From NCBI RefSeq assembly GCF_014764405.1, contig NZ_CP061725.1, forward strand, positions 682,001 through 746,000: a stretch of 64,000 nt of DNA, in the 5' to 3' direction. This DNA comes from Micromonospora craniellae. GTDB taxonomy: Bacteria; Actinomycetota; Actinomycetes; Mycobacteriales; Micromonosporaceae. Positions 10,931 to 19,963 of the stretch are shown here, in pieces. Each line of letters begins with the position of its first letter. Position 1 is the first letter of the stretch. Below the pieces are notes generated by a model. It searched no databases and had not been told where the DNA came from. It was given only the letters and a program-made list of their open reading frames with translations. Position numbers and translations under genes: made by a program.

Positions 10931-11587
10931 TCACTCGCTCCGCAACCGGTAGCCGACGCCACGGACGGTCTCCACCAGCCGCGCGTCGCCGAGCTTGCTC
11001 CGCAACGACCCGACGTGCACCTCGACCGTGTGCCCGTCGGCGAACGTGGTCCCCCAGGCGTCGAGCAGGATCCGGTCGCGGGGCACGGCCACACCGGGCT
11101 GCCGGGCCAGCGAGACCAACACGTCGAACTCCTTGCGGGTCAACGCGACCGGGCGTCCGGCCACGGTGACCGTACGGGCCGCCACGTCGATGCGCAGCCG
11201 CCCGGCCTCGATCAGGTTGCGCTCCGGCGCCGCGTGCGAGGCCCGCCGCAGCACCGCCTCGATGCGGGCCTGCAACTCCACCATCGAGAAGGGCTTGACC
11301 ACGTAGTCGTCGGCGCCGAGGCGCAGGCCGAGCACCCGGTCCCGTTCCTCGCCCCGGGCCGTCACCGCGATGATGCCGAGCTGGTTGCTGCGGCGGCGCA
11401 GTTCACGGCAGAGATCGGTGCCGTCGCCGTCGGGCAGCGTCAGGTCGAGCAGCACCAGGTCGCACGGCGCGGCGGAGAGGGCGGCGGTGACGGTCGCCGC
11501 GTGCTCCACCTCGTAGCCGCGACGCGTCAGCGCGGACGACAACGCGGCGGCCACCCGTCGGTCGTCCTCGACCAGCAGGATGCGCAC
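10931..11587 (-). CDS. OmpR/PhoB-type response regulator
   Basis: The receiver domain (residues 1-118) has the acidic pocket E7-D8-D9, phospho-acceptor D48 in LVLLDLTLPDGDG, the switch T76 and K98 in VVKPF. The C-terminal winged-helix domain reads LTRKEFDVLVSLARQPG through VEVHVGSLRSKLGD and VRGVGYRL. At 218 residues it is the normal OmpR length. It is the first gene of the operon, with the kinase starting 10 bases after its stop. Its targets are unknown. Confidence 0.95.
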   Translation of the reverse strand: MRILLVEDDRRVAAALSSALTRRGYEVEHAATVTAALSAAPCDLVLLDLTLPDGDGTDLCRELRRRSNQLGIIAVTARGEERDRVLGLRLGADDYVVKPFSMVELQARIEAVLRRASHAAPERNLIEAGRLRIDVAARTVTVAGRPVALTRKEFDVLVSLARQPGVAVPRDRILLDAWGTTFADGHTVEVHVGSLRSKLGDARLVETVRGVGYRLRSE

Positions 11588-11758
11588 CCGGCCTCCCCGT
11601 TCGGTCTGCTCCGCTGACCCCGCATGGTCCCGGTCGGCTCCGGCGACCGTGGGGCCATGGTCGGCGGAGCTGACCTTAGATGGTGGCAGACAACCGCACC
11701 GGGTGACAGGCCCAGGGCCGGGTGACGGTGGTTCAGAGTCCGAAGACCTCGTCGACGA

Positions 11759-11790
11759 CGCGCCCGGGACGACAGGTCGTCCCGGGCGCG
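11759..11790 (-). terminator. Perfect 13-bp hairpin
   Basis: CGCGCCCGGGACG (11759-11771) and CGTCCCGGGCGCG (11778-11790) pair perfectly around ACAGGT. The hairpin lies 20 bases beyond the stop of the minus-strand glycerophosphotransferase-like gene and before the two-component operon. Confidence 0.75.
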
Positions 11791-11809
11791 TGGTGGTCGC
11801 GACCTCGCG

Positions 11810-13567
11810 TCAGCGGCAGAGCCGCCCGATCTCCTCGGCGAACCGGTCCATCGGGTTCGCCTCGGCCGGGCCGAGCAGATAGGTCTTCAGGTCGCGGCGC
11901 GCCTCGGTCATCGGGTCGTCGCCGGCCCGGGTGACCGCGACGATCTTCTCCAACTCACCACAGTCCGCCGCGAGCAGGTACGCCGCCCGCGAGGTGGGGA
12001 AGGTCCGCCGGAACTCGTCCTCGGGCAGCCCGGCCGGGTTGGCCACCACGTACGGCCGCTGGCTCTGCACGAAGTCCGAGACCACGCTGGAGACGTCGCT
12101 GATCAGCAGGTCCGTCTGGTTGAAGCAGTCGAACAGCGCGGGCACCCGACCGGTGACCACCCGGTGCGCCGGCCCGTCCAGGCCGGCCGCGTCGACGTCG
12201 CCGCCGGCCGCCCGGATCCGCTCGACGATCCGCTGGTGCACCGCCTTGGCCTGCTTGGACCGGGTCCCGGTCAACGGGTGCGGCTTGTAGATCAGCCGGA
12301 CGGCGGGGCGGTTGGCCAGCAGCGCGGCCACGATCCGCTCCCCCATCAGCATCAGCGAGGTGTGGTACGGGTCGTCGTCGAGCCACCCCTCCCAGGTGGG
12401 CGCGTACAGCACGGTGAACGGGCGGTCGACGGCCTCCGAGCCGAAGGTGTGCACTCCGGCCAACTGCGGGCGGCCGATCTCCACGATGTCGGCGTCCAGC
12501 ACGCCCACCCCGGCCCGCGCGTACCGCTCCCGACCGGCCAGGCCGGCGACCCACACCTCGTCGTAGACCTTGCTGTACGGGTTGACGCTGGCCGCCTTGT
12601 CACTGTCACCGTGCCCGACGAAGACGTGCTTCATGCCGGGCTCCCGCAACATGTGGATGTTCGGCCCGACGTTGGCGGCGTACAGCGTCACCTGGATGCT
12701 GCTCTTGTCCAGGTTCATGAAGTCCGGCGCGGCCGGCACGAAGACCACCGGCAGCCGGGTGTCGGCCAGTTCCAGGAAGGCGTCCCGGTTGCGCATCAGC
12801 ACCACCGCGTGCCGCCCCACGGCCTCGATCGGCGCCAGCCACATGTTCGCCTGGTAGACGTCCTTGGCCGGGCCGGCGAAGTACAGCGCCACCTCCGGGC
12901 GGTAGCTGTTCAACCACTGCTGCACGGCCGGCAGCGGCGAACTCTGCCCGGCGCCCCGCCCCCGCAGCCAGGTGAACGCGACGATGCCGCCGATCACCCC
13001 GGCCAGCCCGACGGCCACCGCACCAGCCACGAACACCGGCATCACGTCGCTCGCGACGACGGCCACCACCGCGGCCGGGACGAGCAGGACGTTCGTCCAC
13101 GGCAACCGGTCGCCGACCGCCTCGGCGACCCATCCCGGCGGGCGGGGCGCGGACCGCTTGCGGCCCAGATCGATGTTGCGCACCAGCGCCGAGTCGGCGG
13201 TGCGGCGGTCGATCATCCGGTTGAACGCCCCGGCGAAGACCGCGATCAGCCACACCACGGCGGGCAGCAGGAGCAGCAGGGTCAGCTCGACGCCGGTCAC
13301 CGGCACGTGGGCGGCGACCAGCAGCACCACCGACAGGTCGCGAGCCAACTGCCGGTAGACCAGGCTGACGCCGACCTTCTCCAACAACGTCACGGTGGCC
13401 GGCGACCACCGCACGGCGGCGAACTCACCGAGCACCGCCGCCAGGCCGGCGACCGCGAAAAGACCGACCCAGCCGAAGGCACCGGCGGCGAGCAGCACCA
13501 GATAGGACGCCAACAGCAGGGCGCCACGCGGGGCGACTCCCACGCGCGAAGTCAACATGCCGAACAA
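11810..13567 (-). CDS. Membrane-anchored CDP-glycerol/ribitol phosphotransferase (TagB/TagF-like)
   Basis: The C-terminal half (about residues 230-585) has the Glyphos_transf fold of teichoic-acid polymerases and primases. Landmarks are HVFVGHGDSDKAASVNP, VLYAPTWEGW, IYKPHP and DLLISDVSSVVSDF, where histidine and SD motifs bind CDP-polyol and acceptor. The N-terminal 200 residues are hydrophobic with several membrane helices, unlike the peripheral Bacillus enzymes. I use the TTG at 13567, 8 bases after GGGAG; an ATG at 13558 is the alternative. A paralogue of the same design lies at 34125-35822. It probably adds polyol-phosphate units to a wall polymer, and the donor is not certain. Confidence 0.85.
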   Translation of the reverse strand: MFGMLTSRVGVAPRGALLLASYLVLLAAGAFGWVGLFAVAGLAAVLGEFAAVRWSPATVTLLEKVGVSLVYRQLARDLSVVLLVAAHVPVTGVELTLLLLLPAVVWLIAVFAGAFNRMIDRRTADSALVRNIDLGRKRSAPRPPGWVAEAVGDRLPWTNVLLVPAAVVAVVASDVMPVFVAGAVAVGLAGVIGGIVAFTWLRGRGAGQSSPLPAVQQWLNSYRPEVALYFAGPAKDVYQANMWLAPIEAVGRHAVVLMRNRDAFLELADTRLPVVFVPAAPDFMNLDKSSIQVTLYAANVGPNIHMLREPGMKHVFVGHGDSDKAASVNPYSKVYDEVWVAGLAGRERYARAGVGVLDADIVEIGRPQLAGVHTFGSEAVDRPFTVLYAPTWEGWLDDDPYHTSLMLMGERIVAALLANRPAVRLIYKPHPLTGTRSKQAKAVHQRIVERIRAAGGDVDAAGLDGPAHRVVTGRVPALFDCFNQTDLLISDVSSVVSDFVQSQRPYVVANPAGLPEDEFRRTFPTSRAAYLLAADCGELEKIVAVTRAGDDPMTEARRDLKTYLLGPAEANPMDRFAEEIGRLCR

Positions 13568-13761
13568 CGAGAGTGCTCCCTTACGAGATCGATGACCGGC
13601 TGGATGCGCGTCGACGGCCGCCAGCGTAGCTGCGACCTTAACGCGAAGTGCCGTCGGGACGAAGGTCGGGTATCAGGCATCTTTCCCCCAAACCACCGTT
13701 GCCCGCACCGCTGACCGCCCGCCTTGGACAGTCGGCGTGACCAGGCCGAACGCGCGCGCCC

Positions 13762-15915
13762 TCAGACACGACGCAGACAGACCACGATGCCGGACCGGCC
13801 CGGCACCCGACGACTGGCGAACTCGACGTAACCCAGTTCGCCGGCGGTCTGGCGGGCGTAGCGGTTTCCGCCATAGACACAGATCGTGCCGACGTCCACC
13901 CGCTCCAACGCTCCGGCGACCTCCTCCGGGGTGGGACGCTCGTCGGCCGGCGCCCCGCTGGCGAACCGGGTCAGCAACAGCCGATCCTTGGCGAACTGCG
14001 ACGTCAGGTCGTACTCGACCAGATAGAAGTCGCGCGGCAGCACGACCCGCATCTCGCTGGTCACGATCGGCGTGGTCCGCATGATGGTGTCGGGCGCGAG
14101 CAGGAAGCCGTCCGGCCGGTCCAGACCGTCGATCCAGAACACGATGCTCTGCCGGTGCTGCGGCAGCTTCCAGGTCGGCCGGTCGTGCACCTCCACCCAG
14201 CTACGCTCCGACCACATCGGAGTGGCGAATGCGGCGAACGAGGCCACCATCACCCCGGCCAGCGCCACCCCCACCAGGGCGCGCACGGCCCGCAGCCCGG
14301 TGGGCAGCCAGACCGTGCAGAGCAGCCCGACCAGCGCGGGCAGGGCGAGCAGCCACGGCACCCGCCAGAGGACCACCGAGATGCCGGTGAGCGCGGCGAG
14401 CCACTCCAGCACGCCCGGCACCAGCAGGACGCTCAGCGTCAGGGTGCCACCGGCCGCCAGCAGGGCGGGGGTGCGGCGGCGGACCAGCAGCGGCCCGCAC
14501 CACAGCGCCAGCCCGCCGATCACGCCGACGATGCCGACCTCGAAGGTACGCCGGTAGGTGTACTCGGCGTCGTAGACGATCGCGTCCGCCCCGGTCGCGG
14601 TGCCCTGCCCGAGGACCACCTGCGTCACGATCACCGCGCCGACCGGGTACGCCACGGCGGCCACACCGGCGGCCAGCGCCGCCTTCCAGCGGCCCACCAA
14701 CGTCATCATCAGTGCGGCGCCGCCGGCCAGCATCGGCAGGATGATCGCCGCGGTGGTGCTGAGCCCGATCGCGGTGACCGACAGCGCGACGATCAGCACC
14801 AGGATGCGCGGGGACCGGTCGTCGAACCAGCGGGTCAGGTAATACCACATCAGCGGTACGACGGCGGAGACGAACATGCCCTTGCCCTCGTAGAGCCGGG
14901 GCAGGTGAAAGGTGCCCAGGGCGGCGTCCGGGCCGGCGACCAGCCCGAGGAAGGCGATCGCCACGGTGAACGCGAGCACCGGACGTCGGGGGGCCCACTG
15001 CTGCACCACCCGCCAGAGCGCCAGCACGGCCAGCACGGCCAGCACCGGCAGCAGCACGTACCAGGTCGCCGAGGCGGCGTGGATGTCGAGGAACCGACCG
15101 AGCGCACCGGCGAAGACCTCGATGCTGGCGGTCGGCGGCAGCGAGGCCATCGCCGGGAGCACGTTCTCGCTGAACAGGAAGTCGTTGAGCGGGACGACGT
15201 CCCGTTGCGCCACCCACACCGACCGGCCCACGTAGTAGACGTCGTCGGGGGTGTTCCGGGCGATGAGCAGCGAGGCCACCGCGACCAGCCCGGAGACCAG
15301 CAGCGCGTACGCCGACTGCGTGGCGGTCGGTGCCGGCGTGGGTGGCCGGGTCGCCGGGGTGACCCGCCAGGTCCGCCGGGTCAGCAGCACCGCGCCGACG
15401 GCGGCCACCGCCCCGGCCGAGGCCGGCACCCACCAGGACAGACCGTCGCCGGCCGGCGTTCCGGCCAGGCCGGCGGTGATCGCCGCGACAACACCGAAGA
15501 ACAGGACCGGCACGGTCCACCGACGCGGGGCCACCGGCGTCCGGCCGGGCGGTTCGACCTCCGGGTCCGTGCCGGGTCCCCGATCCGTGCCGGCCGTTTC
15601 CGGCGTCCCGCCGCCCGGGGCGGCCCGGCCCACGCGCCGACGCCACCACCATCGGAGCGGTGGCGCGAGCAGGGCCAACACCACGCAGGCGACCAGCCAG
15701 GTCCGGAACGTCACCGACGGGGCGAGACCGAGCGGCAGGGCCGCGTGATACAGCAGCGTCCAGAGCGCGAAGGCAAGTACGGCACCGTCGGTGAGCACGG
15801 CGGGCAACACGGCGGTCACGGCACCGACCCGGCGCCCGACCCACCGCAGGCGGCCCGGTGCGGTCGGTCCGTCGACCGCGGTCGGAACGGTCGCGGCGAC
15901 GGTCTGGTCGGTCAT
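13762..15915 (-). CDS. Polytopic membrane protein of the surface-polymer locus
   Basis: A 717-residue protein with at least ten hydrophobic segments and a C-terminal soluble tail. A luminal-looking stretch after the early helices (NTPDDVYYVGRSVW, PLNDFLFSENVLPAM) resembles GT-C-like or DUF6077-type proteins, but I cannot fix the family. The ATG at 15915 follows AAGGACC, and the frame continues further upstream without good codons. It is 194 bases upstream of the polymerase-like gene on the same strand. A glycosyltransferase or polymer-assembly role is inferred only from context. Confidence 0.75.
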   Translation of the reverse strand: MTDQTVAATVPTAVDGPTAPGRLRWVGRRVGAVTAVLPAVLTDGAVLAFALWTLLYHAALPLGLAPSVTFRTWLVACVVLALLAPPLRWWWRRRVGRAAPGGGTPETAGTDRGPGTDPEVEPPGRTPVAPRRWTVPVLFFGVVAAITAGLAGTPAGDGLSWWVPASAGAVAAVGAVLLTRRTWRVTPATRPPTPAPTATQSAYALLVSGLVAVASLLIARNTPDDVYYVGRSVWVAQRDVVPLNDFLFSENVLPAMASLPPTASIEVFAGALGRFLDIHAASATWYVLLPVLAVLAVLALWRVVQQWAPRRPVLAFTVAIAFLGLVAGPDAALGTFHLPRLYEGKGMFVSAVVPLMWYYLTRWFDDRSPRILVLIVALSVTAIGLSTTAAIILPMLAGGAALMMTLVGRWKAALAAGVAAVAYPVGAVIVTQVVLGQGTATGADAIVYDAEYTYRRTFEVGIVGVIGGLALWCGPLLVRRRTPALLAAGGTLTLSVLLVPGVLEWLAALTGISVVLWRVPWLLALPALVGLLCTVWLPTGLRAVRALVGVALAGVMVASFAAFATPMWSERSWVEVHDRPTWKLPQHRQSIVFWIDGLDRPDGFLLAPDTIMRTTPIVTSEMRVVLPRDFYLVEYDLTSQFAKDRLLLTRFASGAPADERPTPEEVAGALERVDVGTICVYGGNRYARQTAGELGYVEFASRRVPGRSGIVVCLRRV

Positions 15916-16145
15916 CGAAAGGGGTCCTTCGTGGTAGGCGCAGGGCTGCCCGGCCCGGCGTCGACGGCCGGCGTGAGCGGGCATCGTGCGGGATGAACGG
16001 CACCGAGGGTATGCCGAGTCGGACCGACGTGAGGACCTGGCTCGCCGGGGCCCGGACGTGGACGACCGTGGCTTTCGCAGGGTCCGACCGGAGGTGGGTA
16101 TGCTACGCCACGTTCGATGCCCCCGTGACCCGATGGGATCCAAGG

Positions 16146-16682
16146 TTGACTGACGAGAGCCCCTCCACCGTCTTCGTGCATCCGACCGCCGACGTCGAGC
16201 AGGGCGCCCAGGTCGGCGACGGGACCAAGGTGTGGCACCTGGCCCACGTCCGGTCGTCTGCGCAGGTCGGTGCGGGCTGCGTGATCGGACGCAACGTGTA
16301 CGTCGACGCGGGTGTCACGGTCGGCGACCTCGTGAAGATCCAGAACAACGTCTCCGTCTACCAGGGGGTGACCCTGGAGGACGAGGTGTTCGTGGGCCCG
16401 TGCGCGGTCTTCACCAACGACTTCCGCCCCCGCGCGCAGAATCCGGACTGGAAGATCACCCCCACCGTGGTACGCCGGGGCGCCTCGATCGGTGCGAACG
16501 CCACGTTGGTCTGCGGCATCGAGGTCGGCGAGTACGCGATGATCGCCGCCGGTTCGGTGGTCACCCGGGACGTCGCGCCGTACCAACTCGTGGCGGGCAA
16601 CCCGGCGCGGCCGAAGGGTTGGGTCGACGAGCGCGGCGAGGTCGTCTCGCGCGACGTGGACAACCCGCCGCAGCGCGGCTGA
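16146..16682 (+). CDS. Hexapeptide-repeat sugar N-acetyltransferase (WbpD/WlbB-like)
   Basis: The 178-residue protein is almost entirely left-handed beta-helix hexapeptides. It carries the family run TKVWHLAHVRSSAQVG, VKIQNNVSVYQGV and VFVGPCAVFTND, and ends with GNPARPKGWV. This matches enzymes that acetylate the 3-amino group of UDP-3-amino-2-acetamido uronic acids (WbpD/WlbB type). The TTG at 16146 is chosen; a GTG at 16125 is possible, and the long upstream frame is unlikely to be translated. Together with the 6-dehydrogenase next to it and the Gfo/Idh and DegT genes at 27.6-29.8 kb it completes a UDP-diacetamido-uronic acid pathway. Confidence 0.85.
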   Translation: MTDESPSTVFVHPTADVEQGAQVGDGTKVWHLAHVRSSAQVGAGCVIGRNVYVDAGVTVGDLVKIQNNVSVYQGVTLEDEVFVGPCAVFTNDFRPRAQNPDWKITPTVVRRGASIGANATLVCGIEVGEYAMIAAGSVVTRDVAPYQLVAGNPARPKGWVDERGEVVSRDVDNPPQRG

Positions 16683-16695
16683 CCCGGTCAACGGC

Positions 16696-16726
16696 ACGGG
16701 CCCGGCGACCGCGTCGCCGGGCCCGT
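16696..16726. terminator. Perfect 14-bp hairpin between convergent genes
   Basis: ACGGGCCCGGCGAC (16696-16709) and GTCGCCGGGCCCGT (16713-16726) pair perfectly around a 3-base loop. It lies between the acetyltransferase stop and the dehydrogenase stop and can serve both strands. Confidence 0.75.
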
Positions 16727-16736
16727 CACCGTTCGT

Positions 16737-18020
16737 TCAGCCGCCGATGACCACCCGGCGCACACCCGCCCAACGGTCCGGGTCGGTGACCCGCCGGCCG
16801 TCCACCAGCACCGTCACGCCGGGCAGGTCGGCGGGAGCGAGCGTCCGGTACTCGGCGTGGTCGGCCTGGACGACGGCGGCACCGACCGGCTCTCCGGCGT
16901 AGCCCGGTAGGCCGTGCGCCACGAGTTCCTCGTTGGTGTACATCGGGTCGGTGACGTACGGCGTCGCGCCCCGGCGTCGCAGCGCCTCCACGGTCGGGAA
17001 GACACCGGAGAAGGCCGTCTCCTTGACCCCGCCCCGGTAGGCGGCGCCGAGCACCAGCACACCGACGCCGGTCAGGTCACCGTAGGCGGCGGCCAGGAGG
17101 TCGACGGCGTACTCGGGCATGGCCACGTTGGCCTCCCGGGCCGACCGCACCACGGTGGCCGCCGGGTCGTTCCACAGGTACATCCGGGGGTAGACCGGGA
17201 TGCAGTGCCCACCGACGGCGATACCCGGCGAGTGGATGTGGCTGTAGGGCTGCGTGTTGCATGCCTCGATCACCTTGGTGACGTCGACACCGACCGTGTC
17301 GGCGAAGCGGGCGAACTGGTTCGCCAGGCCGATGTTCACGTCCCGGTAGGTCGTCTCGGCGAGCTTGGCCAGCTCGGATGCCTCGGCCGAGCCCAGGTCC
17401 CAGACGCCGTTCGGACGGTCCAGGTCGGGCCGCTCGTCGAAGTCCAGCACCGCCTCGTAGAAGCGCACGCCGTGCCCGCCCGACGCCTCGTCGATGCCGC
17501 CGACCAGCTTCGGGTAGCGGCGCAGGTCGGCGAAGACCCGGCCGGTGAGCACCCGCTCCGGACTGAAGACCAGGTGGAAGTCCTTGCCGGCGGTGAGTCC
17601 GGAGCCCTCCTGGAGCATCGGGGCCCACCGGTCGCGGGTGGTGCCGACCGGCAGGGTGGTCTCGTAGCTGACCAGGGTGCCCGGCTTGAGGCCGGCGGCG
17701 ATCGCCCGGGTCGCGTCGTCCATCCAGCCGAAGTCCGGCACGCCCTCGGCGTCCACGAACAGGGGCACGACCACCACGACCGCCTCGGAATCGGCCACCG
17801 CCGCAGTGGTGTCGGTGGTCGCCGACAGGAGCCCGGCGGCCACCGCCTCCTTCAGCTTGACGTCCAGGTCCGTCTCGCCGGGGAAAGGCACGGCCCCGTC
17901 GTTGACGAGTCGGACGACCCGCTCGGAGACGTCGGCACCGATCACCCGGTGTCCCTTCGAGGCGAACTGTACGGCCAACGGCAGGCCGATCTTCCCGAGG
18001 GCGACGACGCAGATGTTCAT
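16737..18020 (-). CDS. UDP-N-acetylhexosamine 6-dehydrogenase (WbpA/WecC-like)
   Basis: The protein oxidises C6 of a UDP-sugar to the uronic acid with two NAD+. The Rossmann motif is VALGKIGLPLA at the N-terminus. SPERVLTG, K219 in LAKLAETTYRDVN and catalytic C273 in GIAVGGHCIPVYP follow. The GGHCIP form of the cysteine motif is typical of N-acetylhexosamine dehydrogenases (WbpA, WecC) rather than UDP-glucose dehydrogenase (GGSCFPKD). It starts 4 bases after the upstream GT2 stop, so the two are co-transcribed. The inferred substrate is UDP-GlcNAc, as the first step toward a diacetamido-uronic acid; UDP-ManNAc is the alternative. Confidence 0.88.
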   Translation of the reverse strand: MNICVVALGKIGLPLAVQFASKGHRVIGADVSERVVRLVNDGAVPFPGETDLDVKLKEAVAAGLLSATTDTTAAVADSEAVVVVVPLFVDAEGVPDFGWMDDATRAIAAGLKPGTLVSYETTLPVGTTRDRWAPMLQEGSGLTAGKDFHLVFSPERVLTGRVFADLRRYPKLVGGIDEASGGHGVRFYEAVLDFDERPDLDRPNGVWDLGSAEASELAKLAETTYRDVNIGLANQFARFADTVGVDVTKVIEACNTQPYSHIHSPGIAVGGHCIPVYPRMYLWNDPAATVVRSAREANVAMPEYAVDLLAAAYGDLTGVGVLVLGAAYRGGVKETAFSGVFPTVEALRRRGATPYVTDPMYTNEELVAHGLPGYAGEPVGAAVVQADHAEYRTLAPADLPGVTVLVDGRRVTDPDRWAGVRRVVIGG

Positions 18021-18024
18021 GAAA

Positions 18025-19593
18025 CTACTTTCCTCTCGACGACCACTTGGTGGTCAAACGGGCGACTATCCGGCGCGACGTGACAGACGTGACCATCAGG
18101 ATCACCCGGTGCTTGCGATCCGTGTGCGGCGTGACCAGGTACAGGCGGAACCCGCGCCGGGCCGCCCGACGTGGCGCGGCAGGGCGTCCCTCGGCCCGCA
18201 GCGCGGTCGTGGCCGCCCCACCCAGCACGCTGAGCTTGGCCTCGACCTTGCGCGGCTCCGCGCCCGCAACCCCGATGCCGAGCAACTGGAGCAACGGCCA
18301 TTGCGCCCGTACGACGGTACCCGGCCCACCCGGACGCAGCGTGACGGCAGCCGCCAGCCCGCCGAGGCTCACCTGGACCGCCTGCGGCGGGAACCCCGCC
18401 AACTGCGCCCAGGGGCTGTGCGCCGTGAGCACGAGCGTCTGCGCGCCGGTCTCGGCGCGTTCCCATGCCAACTCGGTCGCGGTGACCTTGATCGCCTGTT
18501 TGGCGGCCCTCTCGGTGACGTCGTACCACTCGTCTGGAAAGCCCAGCTCCGGGTCGCGGAAACCGAAGTAGTGGGCGTAACCGCGGTCGCCGACGACGGT
18601 CACCTCGGGCAGTGCGCCGTCCTTCTGCTGGCGGATCAGCTGGAGCAGCCGGTCCAGGTCGCCGTGCCCGGCGGCCAGCAGGCGCAACCGGACGGCGGGC
18701 GCGAGCCGCTCGCGGATGCCGTCGGTGAGGTAATTCTCGACGAGCCGGCGGATCCGTTGGTGGGCCTGCTCCTGCCGGGCCGGTTCGAGGTCGAGGAAGT
18801 CGGCCTGGAGCAGCTTGGCCACCTCCCAGCTGAGGTTGCGCAGCAGGATCGCGTCACGCCGGGGCCCGGGCTCGATCAGCCCGGCGACGAACTCGACCAG
18901 CTCCTCGGCGCAGCGCAGCCGCTCCTCGAACCGGCTGGCGTAGGTGATGTTCTGCGCGTTGTCCCGTTTGACCGCGTAGTAGTAGACGTAGTCGGCGAGG
19001 ACCGAGATCCGCCCGGCGCGTACGCAGGCCTCCAGCGTGAAGGGCTGGTCGCTGCCCATCCGCATGTCCTCGCGGAACCGCAGGCCGTGCCGTTCGATCA
19101 GGTCCCGCCGGAACAGCTTGGTGTTCGACAGCGACCAGGGCAGCTCGCTGTCGAAGAGGTCGACCTGCTCCGAGGTGCTGGCATAGATGGCCTGGTGGAC
19201 GTAGCGGTTGTTGGTGCCGACCATCCGGCCGAGCACCACGTCCGAACCCCACCGGTCGGCGGCGTCCACCAGCCGCTCCAACGCCTCCGGCCCCAGGTGG
19301 TCGTCGGAGCCGATGAAGAAGACGTACCGCCCCTGGGCGACCTCCAGCGCGCGGTTGCTCGGTGCCGCCGGACCGCCCGAATTCGGCTGGTGCAGCACCG
19401 TGACCGTGCCCGGGTACCGCTTGGCGTAGCGGTCGAGCTCCTCACCGCTGCCGTCGGTCGAGCCGTCGTCGACCGCGACCACCTCGAGCCGGTCCAGGCC
19501 GATGCTCTGCCCGACGAGCGAGTCCAGGCACTCGGTGAGGTACGGCATGGTGTTGTAGACCGCGACGACGACGGTCACGTCGGGCGTGCTCAC
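18025..19593 (-). CDS. GT2-family glycosyltransferase with C-terminal extension
   Basis: The N-terminal 230 residues are a GT-A fold: VTVVVAVYNTMPYL, VVAVDDGSTDGS and the DxD-type IGSDDHLG, followed by MGSDQPFTLEA. A C-terminal region (about residues 300-522) is beta-rich and ends in basic sequence, as in TarS/TarP-like or TagF-associated GT2 enzymes. The start is the GTG at 19593, which overlaps (GTGA) the stop of a truncated glycosyltransferase remnant. It probably decorates the polyol-phosphate polymer. The acceptor cannot be read from sequence. Confidence 0.85.
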   Translation of the reverse strand: MSTPDVTVVVAVYNTMPYLTECLDSLVGQSIGLDRLEVVAVDDGSTDGSGEELDRYAKRYPGTVTVLHQPNSGGPAAPSNRALEVAQGRYVFFIGSDDHLGPEALERLVDAADRWGSDVVLGRMVGTNNRYVHQAIYASTSEQVDLFDSELPWSLSNTKLFRRDLIERHGLRFREDMRMGSDQPFTLEACVRAGRISVLADYVYYYAVKRDNAQNITYASRFEERLRCAEELVEFVAGLIEPGPRRDAILLRNLSWEVAKLLQADFLDLEPARQEQAHQRIRRLVENYLTDGIRERLAPAVRLRLLAAGHGDLDRLLQLIRQQKDGALPEVTVVGDRGYAHYFGFRDPELGFPDEWYDVTERAAKQAIKVTATELAWERAETGAQTLVLTAHSPWAQLAGFPPQAVQVSLGGLAAAVTLRPGGPGTVVRAQWPLLQLLGIGVAGAEPRKVEAKLSVLGGAATTALRAEGRPAAPRRAARRGFRLYLVTPHTDRKHRVILMVTSVTSRRIVARLTTKWSSRGK

Positions 19594-19730
19594 CCGCCCA
19601 CCGCCGCCTGGGTCGGTGCCGGGTCGGCCGGGGCTGCCGGCCGGGGCTGCGCCAGGCGCAGCCGGGAGTAGATATTGTCGTCGAGCACCTGTGCCTGCGC
19701 CTCCCAGCTCCAGCCGACCCGTGGACGGGC
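19590..19730 (-). pseudogene. 3' remnant of a GT4 glycosyltransferase gene
   Basis: Reading the minus strand into the stop at 19590-19592 gives GWSWEAQAQVLDDNIYSRL and an alanine/proline-rich tail. This closely matches the C-terminus of the intact glycosyltransferase at 22969 (GWTWEAQAQVLEQVYSRL), and over 20 bases are identical in the DNA. Nothing of the remaining 500 residues is present upstream, so this is a truncated duplicate left directly before the GT2 gene. Its stop is fused to the GT2 start, which suggests that it once preceded it in an operon. Confidence 0.7.
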
Positions 19731-19963
19731 CGGGTGTGACCGCCGCACCGGGCTCTGCCCGCCATCGACGGTCGCCGGGCCTGCGGACCCGAGCGAGTTT
19801 ACGACAAGGATTCGGGCGAGAGAGGTCCGCTGCCGGGCCGTCCGTCACCTGCGATGCCGGTTGCTACCCTCCATCGGGTTCGACGGGCTCACGGGCACGT
19901 CCCGACCAGCACCGCAGTCCCATTGTGATCTCTCAACTCCGCTCGGCGAACGGAGACCGCACC

